From: Mariniphaga sp963747515
Lineage (GTDB): Bacteria; Bacteroidota; Bacteroidia; Bacteroidales; Prolixibacteraceae
Direction of reading: 5' to 3'
Length of the DNA stretch: 64,000 bases
Assembly (NCBI GenBank): GCA_963747515.1
Contig: CAVVFN010000007.1
Coordinates: forward strand, 186,001-250,000
A program made the position numbers and the translations under genes. The notes under the pieces were generated by a model that worked only from the letters and a program-made list of their open reading frames with translations, made no database searches and was not told the DNA's origin. This document shows positions 15,652 through 24,805 of this stretch, in pieces; position 1 is the stretch's first letter; every line of letters begins with the position of its first letter.

Positions 15652-17202
15652 ATGAAAAAGTTAGTAATCACATCTGTCCTCGCACTGTTGGTATCAGTCT
15701 GGAGCATAGCCCGGGCGCAGGAATTCCCGGAAGAATACCTGGGTTTGCCAGGTGACAATCTCAACCTTTATGCTGTTATGAAGTTGTTTCAGGAATCGGA
15801 GACTCTTGAAGGCTTTGAAAGAGAGTTAAATGATGAAAATTCAAGAGTTAACAACCTCGATCTGAATGGAGACGGGTTAGTTGATTATATTATGGTTATG
15901 GATTATGTTGATGGCAATGTTCATACCATTGTTTTACGGGCAGCATTAAACAGGGATGAAACACAGGATGTTGCAGTATTTACTGTTCAGCAGTTCAAAA
16001 ATGGTTCGGTGCAGCTGCAGCTTATAGGCGATGAAGCCTTGTATGGTAAAAATTACATTATTGAACCTTATTATGCCGGAAATGGAGAGACACGCAATCC
16101 GGCCTATGCAGGAACTCCGGTAAGAAATGAAAAAGTTACTGTCGTAAGAACTACTACCTACGAGGTAGCAGCATGGCCTTTGGTTTCTTTTATTTTCAGG
16201 CCTACATATGTAAGTTGGCATTCTTCATGGCATTGGGGTTATTATCCAACCTACTGGGATCCGTGGAGGCCATATTACTGGCATACCTATTATGGATATC
16301 ATTACAACTGGCACAATAATTATTATGCTCATTACCGCCCATGGAATCAATATCGGTACAACCGGTACAACAACTATTATTATACACATATCAGAACCTA
16401 TTCGCCAACGGTGGTAGTGAATATAAATAAGGGTAAATACAGGAATACCTATTCACGTCCCGATTTAAGAAGAGAGGGGGAAAGATTATATGCCCGGACA
16501 AATTCTGGCCGCAGTTCAGCAACCACATCTTCAGGAAGAGTAAGAACCTCTTCAGCTTCAGTAAATAAATCAGCGGGTAAAGCCGAATCGGGGAATGCCC
16601 GTAGACCTTCTTCGGTTGCTACCGGTAGAAATTCCACAAATCCTGGAGCTGAAATAAGAACAAATTCAACGCGCAGGTCGGTTGAAACTGCAACCAAAAG
16701 GGCAACGTCCGGTTCTGCTGTTAAAAGGAGTACCGGAGCAGAGCGAAAATCAGCAACTGTTTCCGAAGAAAGAAGAAAAGGGAATGCTTCTGCTGCTAAA
16801 ACATCTTCAGTATCCCGCAGAGCTGCAACTGTATCCGGTTCAAGGGCATCAGCACGTAGTTCGGTGAAAAAGGCTCAGGAAGTTAACAGAAAGTCGGCAA
16901 CTTTTCCTTCTCAAAAGTCATCAACTGCCCCATCAGTCAGGAAAAGCATTTCTAAAAAACCGTCTGTTAATTCATCGGGTCCTGCAAGTTCTTCTTTAAG
17001 AAAGTCTGCACCTTCCAGATCTTCTGCAAGGGTTTATGGCAGGAATTTACGAAAAGCATCACCAGCCCCAAAAGCTTCTTCAACAAGACGTTCTTCAAGG
17101 GCAGCAGTAAGATCTTCCAGGTCAGGAGGAGTTTCTTCAACACCTGCACCTTCCCCCAGCAGCGCCAGGTCTACCTCCTCCGACAGAAGGGGACGCAGAT
17201 AA
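15652..17202 (+). CDS. Secreted protein with calcium-type DxNGDG loop, aromatic region and Ser/Arg/Ala-rich tail
   Basis: The 516-residue protein has a signal peptide (MKKLVITSVLALLVSV, cleavage near ARAQE). The N-terminal folded part contains DLNGDGLVDY at about residues 70-79, an EF-hand-like or dockerin-like calcium loop. Residues about 180-265 are extremely rich in Tyr, Trp, His and Asn (for example HWGYYPTYWDPWRPYYWHTY). From about 275 to the end it is low-complexity and rich in Ser, Arg, Ala, Thr and Lys, with no recognisable fold. Such a strongly basic tail may bind nucleic acid, acidic polysaccharide or cell-wall material. No enzyme motif is seen. It is flanked by its own terminator at 17249. 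I do not recognise a named family. Confidence 0.82.
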   Translation: MKKLVITSVLALLVSVWSIARAQEFPEEYLGLPGDNLNLYAVMKLFQESETLEGFERELNDENSRVNNLDLNGDGLVDYIMVMDYVDGNVHTIVLRAALNRDETQDVAVFTVQQFKNGSVQLQLIGDEALYGKNYIIEPYYAGNGETRNPAYAGTPVRNEKVTVVRTTTYEVAAWPLVSFIFRPTYVSWHSSWHWGYYPTYWDPWRPYYWHTYYGYHYNWHNNYYAHYRPWNQYRYNRYNNYYYTHIRTYSPTVVVNINKGKYRNTYSRPDLRREGERLYARTNSGRSSATTSSGRVRTSSASVNKSAGKAESGNARRPSSVATGRNSTNPGAEIRTNSTRRSVETATKRATSGSAVKRSTGAERKSATVSEERRKGNASAAKTSSVSRRAATVSGSRASARSSVKKAQEVNRKSATFPSQKSSTAPSVRKSISKKPSVNSSGPASSSLRKSAPSRSSARVYGRNLRKASPAPKASSTRRSSRAAVRSSRSGGVSSTPAPSPSSARSTSSDRRGRR

Positions 17203-17248
17203 AGAAAATTTGTGATTGCTAATTTTAATTGTTGATAGTTGCAGTTAT

Positions 17249-17284
17249 AAAACCTTCCGGGCTATTCGGCCAGGAAGGTTTTTT
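17249..17284 (+). terminator. Rho-independent terminator
   Basis: AAAACCTTCC (17249-17258) pairs with GGAAGGTTTT (17273-17282), with an inner GGC/GCC pairing in the 14-base loop, followed by TT. It lies 46 bp after the stop of the Ser/Arg-rich secreted protein. Confidence 0.85.
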
Positions 17285-17610
17285 GATGGTATTAATCAGG
17301 AAATGTTATAACCTTTAGGGAGTGAAATTTTATTGTTTAAAAAAGAACCAGTTCAGGCAGAAATAAACTAAATTTTCTTTATCTTGTTAAAGTAATTGGA
17401 GTAGAATAAAATTGATTTTTAATTTTGGGAAAGATGTTGCTGATTCAGGTGTGGCCAGTATTATTTATTGATTTTACAATTATTAGTGTTTTGAGGGCCA
17501 TTAAAATTTTAATTAATCAGATGTTGAACTTTAGTTCAATACTGAAAGTTAATAAATAAATTTTTGCCTTACTCAATGTGTATGAGTTACATTTCAAAAT
17601 TATACCTTTT
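17285..17610. other. Intergenic region without a recognisable feature
   Basis: About 325 AT-rich bases lie between the terminator and the small membrane protein gene. Apart from a TAAATTTT stretch near 17556, close to a -7 element, I see nothing supportable. Confidence 0.4.
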
Positions 17611-17937
17611 ATGTTAAAATTATGGCTGCCGTGGTTAACCCTGCTTATTTACCCTTTGGTCATAATGGTTTTTGATTTGATTATAAAAAGAAGAATACCT
17701 GAAAAAATAAAAAGAAACAAGTTTAAGCAAGATAATGAATACGTTATCAAACATGTTTACCTGTTTGCTCCATTGCTCATTCTCAACATTGAATTTATAT
17801 ATTTACGTATGGGCTTTACCATCAGGGAAATCAATTTCCTTCCCCTGATTATCATGATATTTTTGCAAAGTATTGTATTCTTAATAGGTGTCGTTCAATT
17901 TTACCGGTTTTTTAAATTACTTAAAAAGCAGGATTAA
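17611..17937 (+). CDS. Small multi-pass membrane protein of unknown function
   Basis: From ATG 17611 the product is 108 residues; a GTG at 17578 would add eleven codons but puts polar residues before the first helix. Three hydrophobic helices are visible: LWLPWLTLLIYPLVIMVFDL, then YLFAPLLILNIEFIYL, then LPLIIMIFLQSIVFLIGVVQ. Short basic stretches (KRRIPEKIKRNK and FKLLKKQD) set the topology, with N- and C-terminal loops probably inside or alternating. I do not recognise a family. It stands alone between two terminator- or stop-bounded units, convergent with the Gfo/Idh/MocA gene. The hydrophobic pattern makes it a credible gene, but no function can be given. Confidence 0.6.
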   Translation: MLKLWLPWLTLLIYPLVIMVFDLIIKRRIPEKIKRNKFKQDNEYVIKHVYLFAPLLILNIEFIYLRMGFTIREINFLPLIIMIFLQSIVFLIGVVQFYRFFKLLKKQD

Positions 17938-18000
17938 TACCTAAATTACAGCATTTTCCCCATAACTGGCATAGGGTATGTTATGTTATTTAATTCTATA

Positions 18001-18141
18001 TCAGGTTTTCAGGTAAGTGAAGTAATCAGGCGTGTTTGGAATATGGCCAGGTCTTCCAGGAATATCCATGCATGCCACCCGCACATAATATTTACAATCT
18101 TTTATTTGTAGTACCTGAATCTGGTGTTTTATTTTTAAAGT
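18001..18141 (-). pseudogene. Possible C-terminal gene remnant
   Basis: The minus strand is open from inside the end of the oxidoreductase gene to a TGA at 18001-18003. It reads HQIQVLQIKDCKYYVRVACM and then DIPGRPGHIPNTPDYFTYL, which looks like real protein sequence rather than chance. There is no start codon of its own and no upstream part. It may be the tail of a gene lost by deletion. I could not assign a family. Confidence 0.35.
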
Positions 18142-19541
18142 TTCCAGGGCTCCCGATAATTATAGCTCAATAATTCATTTGCTTTGTTACTGTTGAGAAA
18201 TTTTTCATTCAATGGATCCCATTCAAGGCGCTGATTTAACTTCAAGGAAATATTGGCAAGATGGGCAAAGGAGGTGGAACGATGGCCTTCTTCAAGGGTA
18301 CAAAACGGACTTTGCCGGCTTTTTATGCAATTCAGAAAGTTTCGTATTAATCCTGTGGTACTATCTGAACTGCTGCCATCATTTAATATTTTATCCCTGT
18401 TTATATAGTCTTCTTCTTCAATTTGTTTTTCCCACGACTGGAATTGACCGGGCCCTGAAGGCACAATACGGAATCCCCTTTCACTTGAATAAAGATTACC
18501 TTTTGTTCCCCGCATTTCAAGTTCCCCAAAAGGAAATATATTACCACCACTTGCTTCAAATATACTAAATACAATCATTTTTTTGGAAGCAAATTCAAAA
18601 ACTACCTGCATTGTATCGGGAATATCTGCATCGTGATCGATTACATATTTACCACCCTGCGCATTAATGGCAACAGGTGCTGTTTCTCCCATCATCCAGC
18701 GGATAACATCCATATAGTGGACTCCCCAGTTGCCCATCTGACTTGAATAGTCGCTCCACCACCTGAACATATAGGGTGCAATATTAAATTGAAATGGCCG
18801 GTATGCACGCGGACCAAGCCACATTTCCCAATCCAAACCCCGGGGAGGTTGTTCCGGTTGTAATTTACCAATGCCATTTGGAGTCATATTGCTGATTCTG
18901 GCAGCACGAGCCACTGAAACTTTTCCTATTTTTCCCGACTGAACATCTTTAGCCAGTTTTTGGTAAACTCTGTTGCCCCGGCGGTTTAAGCCAACAGCAA
19001 CCACAACACCGGTAGCCTTCTGTACATTTACCATTGCCCTTCCTTCATGAATAGTTGCAGTCAGAGGTTTTTCAACATAAACATCTTTTCCTGCATTCAT
19101 TGCATCAATAGCCTGCAAGGCGTGCCAATGATCTGGAGTGGCTATACATACTGCATCGATGTTTTTATTTTCAAGTAACTTTCGGTACTCTTTAAATAAT
19201 TCAGGTTTGGAAGAAAATTTCTCTTCCATTTTTGGAATTCTGTCAGGCATTACAGATAAATACCTTTGATGAACTTTACTTCTATCCCGATGGAGGTATG
19301 GCTCATAAATATCACATAGTGCAGCCACCTGAACATCCGGTTGAGCCATAAATAAATTTAAAAGTTGTGAGCCTCTGTTACCAATACCAATAAACCCCAT
19401 TCTGATTTTATCATTGGCTCCTATAATCCGGCTATAGCTTTTGGCACTTACTGAACTTGCTCCTAAAGTTACTCCTGCTGCTATCACTCCTGTTTTTGTA
19501 AGAAATGTGCGGCGTGTTGTTTTATTGTTTTTGTTATCCAT
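18135..19541 (-). CDS. Tat-exported Gfo/Idh/MocA family oxidoreductase
   Basis: The 468-residue protein has a Tat signal (RRTFLTKTGVIAAGVTLG) and an N-terminal Rossmann fold (IRMGFIGIGNRGSQLL) that binds NAD(P). The family motif VYVEKPLTATI lies near residue 155, carrying the EKP lysine. The C-terminal alpha/beta domain includes GNWGVHYMDVIRWMMG, whose histidine is catalytic in many members. Exported members of this family carry tightly bound cofactor and oxidise or reshape sugars at glycosides; a 3-dehydrogenase or glycosidase role is possible but not proven. Length fits the Bacteroidota exported group (about 430-480). A TAATTTTG -7 element sits 30 bp upstream. It is monocistronic as far as I can see. 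Confidence 0.9.
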   Translation of the reverse strand: MDNKNNKTTRRTFLTKTGVIAAGVTLGASSVSAKSYSRIIGANDKIRMGFIGIGNRGSQLLNLFMAQPDVQVAALCDIYEPYLHRDRSKVHQRYLSVMPDRIPKMEEKFSSKPELFKEYRKLLENKNIDAVCIATPDHWHALQAIDAMNAGKDVYVEKPLTATIHEGRAMVNVQKATGVVVAVGLNRRGNRVYQKLAKDVQSGKIGKVSVARAARISNMTPNGIGKLQPEQPPRGLDWEMWLGPRAYRPFQFNIAPYMFRWWSDYSSQMGNWGVHYMDVIRWMMGETAPVAINAQGGKYVIDHDADIPDTMQVVFEFASKKMIVFSIFEASGGNIFPFGELEMRGTKGNLYSSERGFRIVPSGPGQFQSWEKQIEEEDYINRDKILNDGSSSDSTTGLIRNFLNCIKSRQSPFCTLEEGHRSTSFAHLANISLKLNQRLEWDPLNEKFLNSNKANELLSYNYREPWKL

Positions 19542-19570
19542 AGAAAAAGATTTAGGTTTTTAATAAAATT

Positions 19571-19578
19571 CAAAATTA
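19571..19578 (-). promoter_or_regulatory. Bacteroidota-type -7 promoter element
   Basis: The minus strand reads TAATTTTG, an exact match to TAnnTTTG, 30 bp upstream of the Gfo/Idh/MocA start codon. No good TTTG -33 element is found at the ideal spacing. Confidence 0.4.
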
Positions 19579-20078
19579 CTGCTCTAATTTCAAATTTACA
19601 TTAAATCATATAATTAGCATGAGAAATGTAAAGATATAATTTCATTTCTATAATTATACAATTTCATTTTATTTTGTCAGTATTAACAGACTAAAGTCGA
19701 GCCTATTAAACTTTGTTATCTTTAATACCTCATGGGCAATTTTAATTCTTAATCCCTCAATATTTTCACTTCCACTGAACTCATCATAGTGAATAGAATC
19801 CTTTCAAGAGGTCAAAATTGACCTCTTTTGCTCGTCTTTTCAGAAATTTTCATTTAGCAATACTGCAACAGGAAAATTCGTATATTTTCCAACATCATTA
19901 TTCATTTCCGTATACTTCCTGTTATAAGTTGCTAATGTTTTATTCGACTTCAGTTTAATTTTAATTTTTAAGAACTTAATATCTAAATAAAATGAAAAAA
20001 TTCAAACCTATTTTTATTCTGCCATATTTTCTTAGATATCGCACTTAAATTACTCCCTTTTCACAGGACCGATTTCTC
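19579..20078. other. Gene-free region with a perfect 22-bp palindrome
   Basis: No gene is visible in about 500 bp. AAGAGGTCAA (19806-19815), AA, TTGACCTCTT (19818-19827) form a perfect inverted repeat. Neither side has a long T run, so it could be an operator or RNA hairpin rather than a standard terminator. The rest is AT-rich. Confidence 0.5.
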
Positions 20079-20873
20079 TTAATTCTTAATTGATTTCCCC
20101 CCTATAATTAAGTGTTCAGCAATGGTGGAGTCATGTTTGCTCAATTCTTCCAGAGCAAGCCTTGCATATTGCATGGCACCATATTCCGATAGATGGGTAT
20201 TATCTTCCTTTCCCTCCGGGTAATTGTCGTTTGGCTGAACCCAAAGATATATGCTTTTTGATTCTTCAACGCCAGTCTTTTTTATAAATTCTGAGGTTAG
20301 CCTGTTCATATCAACCAAGAGGACATCTAATGAATCAGATACCTGTTTGGCTGCAATAGGATAATCACCATGTGTATCTTTTAATAACCCGTTTTCATCA
20401 AAAACACGCCTTGCAATTGGAGTAAACAATACAGGTTTGGCACCCTTTACACGAGTTTCCAATATAAATTTTACAAGGTTCTTTTTGTATAAATTGTATG
20501 GCGCCGCATACCTCATTGTGTCATTTTTTTTCTCGTCGTTGTGCCCGAACTGAATAAATACATAGTCTCCTGCTTTTAAACTGTCATACACAGCCTCCCA
20601 GCGCCCTTCGCTGATAAAACTTTTTGAACTCCGGCCACTGCTGGCATGATTTCTAACGGTAACCGCTTCATCAAAGAAAGTTTGCAATACCTGACCCCAG
20701 CCGGTTAAAGGATATCGGTCTGGATTGTATGAGGCCATGGTAGAATCACCTATCATGTAAATTGTAAATGGCTTTTCTTCCCTGCACGAAAACATTAAAA
20801 TAAAAATAACAGACCCAAGAATTATTCTGTAAAAGAAATTCATTTTCTTTTGTTTTATAGGTACTATTCTCAT
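20079..20873 (-). CDS. SGNH-hydrolase lipoprotein, rhamnogalacturonan acetylesterase-like (CE12)
   Basis: The product is a 264-residue lipoprotein: the hydrophobic stretch ending at SVIFILMFSC places the lipid cysteine at C30. An in-frame ATG at 20843 gives a more compact signal and may be the true start. The SGNH blocks are all visible: IGDSTMASY with the nucleophile Ser, HASSGRSSKSF with the Gly, QFGHNDEKK with the Asn, and DNTHLSEYG with the catalytic Asp and His. GDST rather than GDSL is usual in CE12 rhamnogalacturonan acetylesterases, which remove acetyl groups from pectin. Cell-surface or periplasmic location is likely. It is an isolated gene between two gene-poor stretches, not part of a recognisable pectin locus. 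Confidence 0.88.
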   Translation of the reverse strand: MRIVPIKQKKMNFFYRIILGSVIFILMFSCREEKPFTIYMIGDSTMASYNPDRYPLTGWGQVLQTFFDEAVTVRNHASSGRSSKSFISEGRWEAVYDSLKAGDYVFIQFGHNDEKKNDTMRYAAPYNLYKKNLVKFILETRVKGAKPVLFTPIARRVFDENGLLKDTHGDYPIAAKQVSDSLDVLLVDMNRLTSEFIKKTGVEESKSIYLWVQPNDNYPEGKEDNTHLSEYGAMQYARLALEELSKHDSTIAEHLIIGGKSIKN

Positions 20874-21137
20874 GCAACTTCTTTTAATTTCATTCGGGAT
20901 AAAACACGTTAAAATTTTTAATTTTTACAACGATCCCTTCTTTTTTTAATATCTTCTGGTGCTAATTTAGGTCAAAATTGTAAAAATAATCCCATAATAT
21001 ACTGAAGTTTTAGTCCTGCAGCCACATTTTTCTAAAAAATATCCGACGGAGAGTTCTTATTCTTTGAGGCGGGATAATTATTAAATGAAAGTAGATACCC
21101 CATCCACAGAGGACACAAAACGATTGATTTTTTTTTC

Positions 21138-21145
21138 TACTTTTG
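21138..21145 (+). promoter_or_regulatory. Bacteroidota-type -7 promoter element
   Basis: TACTTTTG matches TAnnTTTG exactly and ends 18 bp before the ATG at 21164. It would leave a very short leader. A TTTG -33 element at standard spacing is not clear. Confidence 0.4.
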
Positions 21146-21163
21146 GCCCCTCAAGCGAATACG

Positions 21164-23342
21164 ATGCTCAGAACTAAACGATTCTTTTTTTTAATAACAC
21201 TACTCCTTTCCGGAGGGATAACCCTTTTTTCCCAGGAAAATGCGATGAATCGTGAAAAGTACCGAATTAAAATAGCACGAACAGATGAGGCAATGAAAGT
21301 TGACGGAGTGCTTGATGAGGAATCGTGGCAAAACTCAGAGAAAGCTGAAAATTTCATACGAGTGACACCTGTAGATACTGGTTATGCAATTGCAAAAACC
21401 GTTGTTGGAATCACCTACGATAAATCAAATATATATATTGGAGTTGTTTGTTATGATCCCTTACCTGGAAAAAGGCCCGTGGAATCCCTGCGCAGGGATT
21501 TTGAATTTGGCAAAAATGACAACTTCAGGATACACCTGGATACATACAATAACCAGACGAATGGATATGCCTTCGGTGTCTCTGCAGCAGGCGCCCAATG
21601 TGACGGAGTTATAAATAACGGAAACCAGTCGAGCTTTACCTGGGACACCAAATGGAAATCTGCAGTGAAGAGTTACGACGATCGGTGGGTAGCTGAAATG
21701 GCTATCCCCTTTCGCAGCCTTCGTTATCTCGGAGGCGAAAAAGTTTGGGGAGTCAACTTTGGCCGGCTTGATCTTAAAACGAACGAAAAATCGGCGTGGG
21801 CACCTGTGCCGCGTCAGTTTCCGCATAATTCCCTTCCCCATGCCGGAACTCTGGTTTGGGATAAGCCTGTTGAGAATGCAGGACTGCGGTTATCAGTCAT
21901 CCCTTATGCCACTTCAACCGTCATAAAAAATACAGAAGCAGGAGAACCTGCAAAATGGAAATGGAATGCAGGATTTGATACAAAAATGATGTTGATCAAC
22001 TTCCATGAACCTCGACTTTACAGTCAATCCTGATTATTCCCAGGTTGAGGAAGACAGACAGCAGACGAATCTCGACCGCTTTGAATTGTTTTATCCTGAA
22101 AGAAGGCAATTTTTTCTTGAGAACAGCGACCTGTTTGCCAATCTCGGGAACAGTGAGGCCCGGCCTTTCTTTTCAAGGCGTATCGGGCTTGATGTCCCTG
22201 TAAATTTCGGTGGAAGGTTAACCGGAAGAATTGGCAATAAATGGAGAATCGGTATTATGGATATGCAAACGGGCTCAAAAGGAGAAACCCTCCCGAACAA
22301 TTATGCGGTAGCTGTTCTGCAGAGAGAAATCTTCAGCCGTTCCAGTGTTGCAGGATTTATTGTGAATAAACAAATTACCGAATCATATGATGATTCTGCG
22401 TCAACCGCTTTCCGGTACAACAGAGTGGCCGGACTTGAATATAATTTCGCCACGGCAAATAACCAGTGGCAGGGTAAAATGTTCTATCATCAGTCATTTT
22501 ATCCCGAGTCGGAGAGGGATGCTGCAGCTGCTTCGGGAAACATCAGTTACTCCTCTCAATACCTGAAAACAGGATTCGATCTGTCATGGATAGGATCGGA
22601 TTACCTTGCCGAAGCAGGTTATATCAGGCGAACCGGGTTCTATGAGATTGCACCGGTTGTAAGCTATCTGTTTTATCCATCAAAATCAAAAACTATATTA
22701 AGTCATGGTCCCGGCGCTGGCTTTAATGCACTCCTGGATCCTGATTTCAAGATTACCGACCGGAGAATGCAGCTTTCATATGTTATCGGTTGGCAGGAAA
22801 AAAGCCAGTTGTCGCTAAGGGTAGAAGAACAATTTGTTAAGCTTGAACATGCTTTTGATCCTACAAATACCCAGGGAGAGAAACTTGCAGCCGGTGAACA
22901 GTTTAGCTGGAAAAGTATCCGGGCAGAATTTAATTCAGATACCCGCAAATTATATTATTACAACCTGAATACAAGCATGGGGGGTTACTTTAACGGAACC
23001 CGCTGGAACATCAACGGACTTATGAATTACCGGGTACAGCCGTATGGAAGTATCGGATTAACAATGAGCTATAACAACATATCACTGCCCAGGCCCTACA
23101 ACAGTGCGCAACTGATCCTTATGGGACCAACACTGGATATAACCTTCACCGATAAAGTATTTCTCACTACATTCGTACAATACAACAATCAGATCGATAA
23201 CCTGAACATGAATATACGATTCCAGTGGCGCTTTGCACCAGTGTCGGATTTATTCATTGTATATACAGGGAATTCCTATGCCGGAAATTTAGTGAACAAA
23301 AACAGGGGTTTGGTCCTTAAGCTGTCGTACTGGTTTAACTAA
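21164..23342 (+). pseudogene. DUF5916 outer-membrane beta-barrel protein, interrupted by a single-base frameshift
   Basis: ATG 21164 begins a signal peptide (MLRTKRFFFLITLLLSGG). Residues about 40-220 form a CBM9-like domain (KVDGVLDEESWQNSEKAENF), as in DUF5916 proteins. The frame ends at 22033, but the family sequence continues in another frame from about 21996 (NLDFTVNPDYSQVEEDR, FELFYPERRQFFLENSD) through to 23342 with a terminal aromatic residue pattern (LKLSYWFN) typical of barrel proteins. Removing one base near 21995 joins the parts exactly: MML then STSMNLD. The total then equals 725 codons, a normal family length. So one extra base is the only defect. Either the gene is recently broken or this is a sequencing error. 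Function of DUF5916 proteins is not established; surface binding or transport is inferred. Confidence 0.87.
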
Positions 23343-23493
23343 TTCAAAAACAACAGTATCCACGCCTTTAAAATGGCATGTTTTATCCGGTTTGTTTTTG
23401 GATGAAACATGGATTTCGGGAACTGGTGACGGCCAACAAAATCCGTCTACGTGCACCTCATAATAATTTAGCGGATCTGGAAAACGTTTTAGG

Positions 23494-24171
23494 TTAACCT
23501 CTTTTGCGTACCAATTGATAGCCTGATCTGAAAAAATAGAATACCGGATAAACGATCATGTGCATCAGTTTTGTATAAGGGAAAATCATGAAAACCATCA
23601 GCCCGATTACAAAATGTATTTTGTACATAATACTATGGCCTGCAATCATGGCGCCGGCTTCCGGTTGGAAGGTAATTACCTTTTGGGTCCAGACTCCTAA
23701 TGAAGTATAATTTTCGAGTGGAGAAGAGGCAGTAGTGAATACGGATATTAAACCCAGTATAGTCTCAACGAGCAGGAGTATAAGAATAAAATAGTCGGCA
23801 AAACTGCTGTTTACCCGAAGCCGTGTATCTGCTGTTCTTCTGGTGATAAGAATTAGGAGACCAATAAAAGTCAATATCCCGAAAATAGAACCAAATATGA
23901 TGGCTATCATCCGTTTGGTTTCGGTTGACATTACCAGGTGATAAATATTCTCAGGCAGGAACAGGGTAAAATGACCGAAGAAAACTATAATTATTCCGTA
24001 GTGAAAAAGATTGCTTCCCCATTTTACACCTTTCCTTGTCATCAACTGGGTAGAATTTGCCTGGATGGTTTTATTTGCTAAAATAAACCGGGTAAACAAC
24101 CCGAACCAAAAAACGGCAAATGCAATGTGAGGGAAATAGGTAAATAAAAAGTTATTGATATAATATTCCAT
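23494..24171 (-). CDS. narI: Respiratory nitrate reductase gamma subunit (cytochrome b)
   Basis: The 225-residue membrane protein has five helices and the four histidines that hold the two b-type hemes: H57 and H67 in one helix, H186 and H204 toward the C-terminus. These are very close to E. coli NarI (56, 66, 187, 205). NarI takes electrons from menaquinol at the periplasmic side and passes them inward to NarH. Length equals the family norm. It is the last gene of a narKGHJI cluster on the minus strand, 7 bp after narJ, and is convergent with the DUF5916 gene. No clear terminator is seen in the 150 bp that follow. Confidence 0.96.
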   Translation of the reverse strand: MEYYINNFLFTYFPHIAFAVFWFGLFTRFILANKTIQANSTQLMTRKGVKWGSNLFHYGIIIVFFGHFTLFLPENIYHLVMSTETKRMIAIIFGSIFGILTFIGLLILITRRTADTRLRVNSSFADYFILILLLVETILGLISVFTTASSPLENYTSLGVWTQKVITFQPEAGAMIAGHSIMYKIHFVIGLMVFMIFPYTKLMHMIVYPVFYFFRSGYQLVRKRG

Positions 24172-24178
24172 GGCAATT

Positions 24179-24805
24179 TTATTTACAGTTTAAACACGTA
24201 TAGTTTGCACCAAATTCAACTGGCTTTTCTTCATATTCCGCATCCGGATTGAGCGGCCTTTCATCTTTGATTATTGCTGCCGTAACTTTTGCATCGGGCT
24301 TTTTCGACGAAAGTGAAATAACGGCTGAAAGGATATGCCGGTAACTATTCTTCTTTTCTTCCAGTGCTTTATGAATCCGTGCAAGAATGTTAACCGGTTC
24401 GGCCAAAAGCCCGGCAGCTTTTTCAACCGACCGGCTGGATAAAAATTCCAGGAACACGGGCAAATAATCAGGCAATTCATTTGCTGAAAGCTGCAATCCG
24501 TTTTCTTTGTAAAATTCGTGCATATCAACCATTGCCTGTCCGCGATCTCTTGAATCGCTTTTTACATGTTCAAACAAATACAGTGAAGCACTCCGCGAAT
24601 TATCGAATAATTGGACATATTCTGCCTGCCAGCCGGTTAAATCAACATTTTGAAAATGCCTGATAAACTGTGCTATTCCGAATAATATTTCAGATGACAG
24701 CAATGCTTCTTCATGCAATGTCTTTTCCCCTTCAGGTAAAAAATCCAGTAATTCTGTGCTTGGATAGGAAAGCAACAGAGAAAGTATTTTATATGTTTTA
24801 ATCAT
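24179..24805 (-). CDS. narJ: Nitrate reductase molybdenum cofactor assembly chaperone
   Basis: This 208-residue TorD-like protein starts with KILSLLLSYPSTELLDFLPE, typical of NarJ, and has the FEHVKSDSRDRGQAMVDM block seen in the family. NarJ binds the N-terminus of apo-NarG and helps cofactor loading and membrane docking; it is not part of the final enzyme. It is cytoplasmic. The C-terminal tail ends in CLNCK, an odd two-cysteine end that is not required by the family. It sits directly against narH (stop and start are adjacent) and 7 bp before narI, in the standard order. Confidence 0.94.
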   Translation of the reverse strand: MIKTYKILSLLLSYPSTELLDFLPEGEKTLHEEALLSSEILFGIAQFIRHFQNVDLTGWQAEYVQLFDNSRSASLYLFEHVKSDSRDRGQAMVDMHEFYKENGLQLSANELPDYLPVFLEFLSSRSVEKAAGLLAEPVNILARIHKALEEKKNSYRHILSAVISLSSKKPDAKVTAAIIKDERPLNPDAEYEEKPVEFGANYTCLNCK

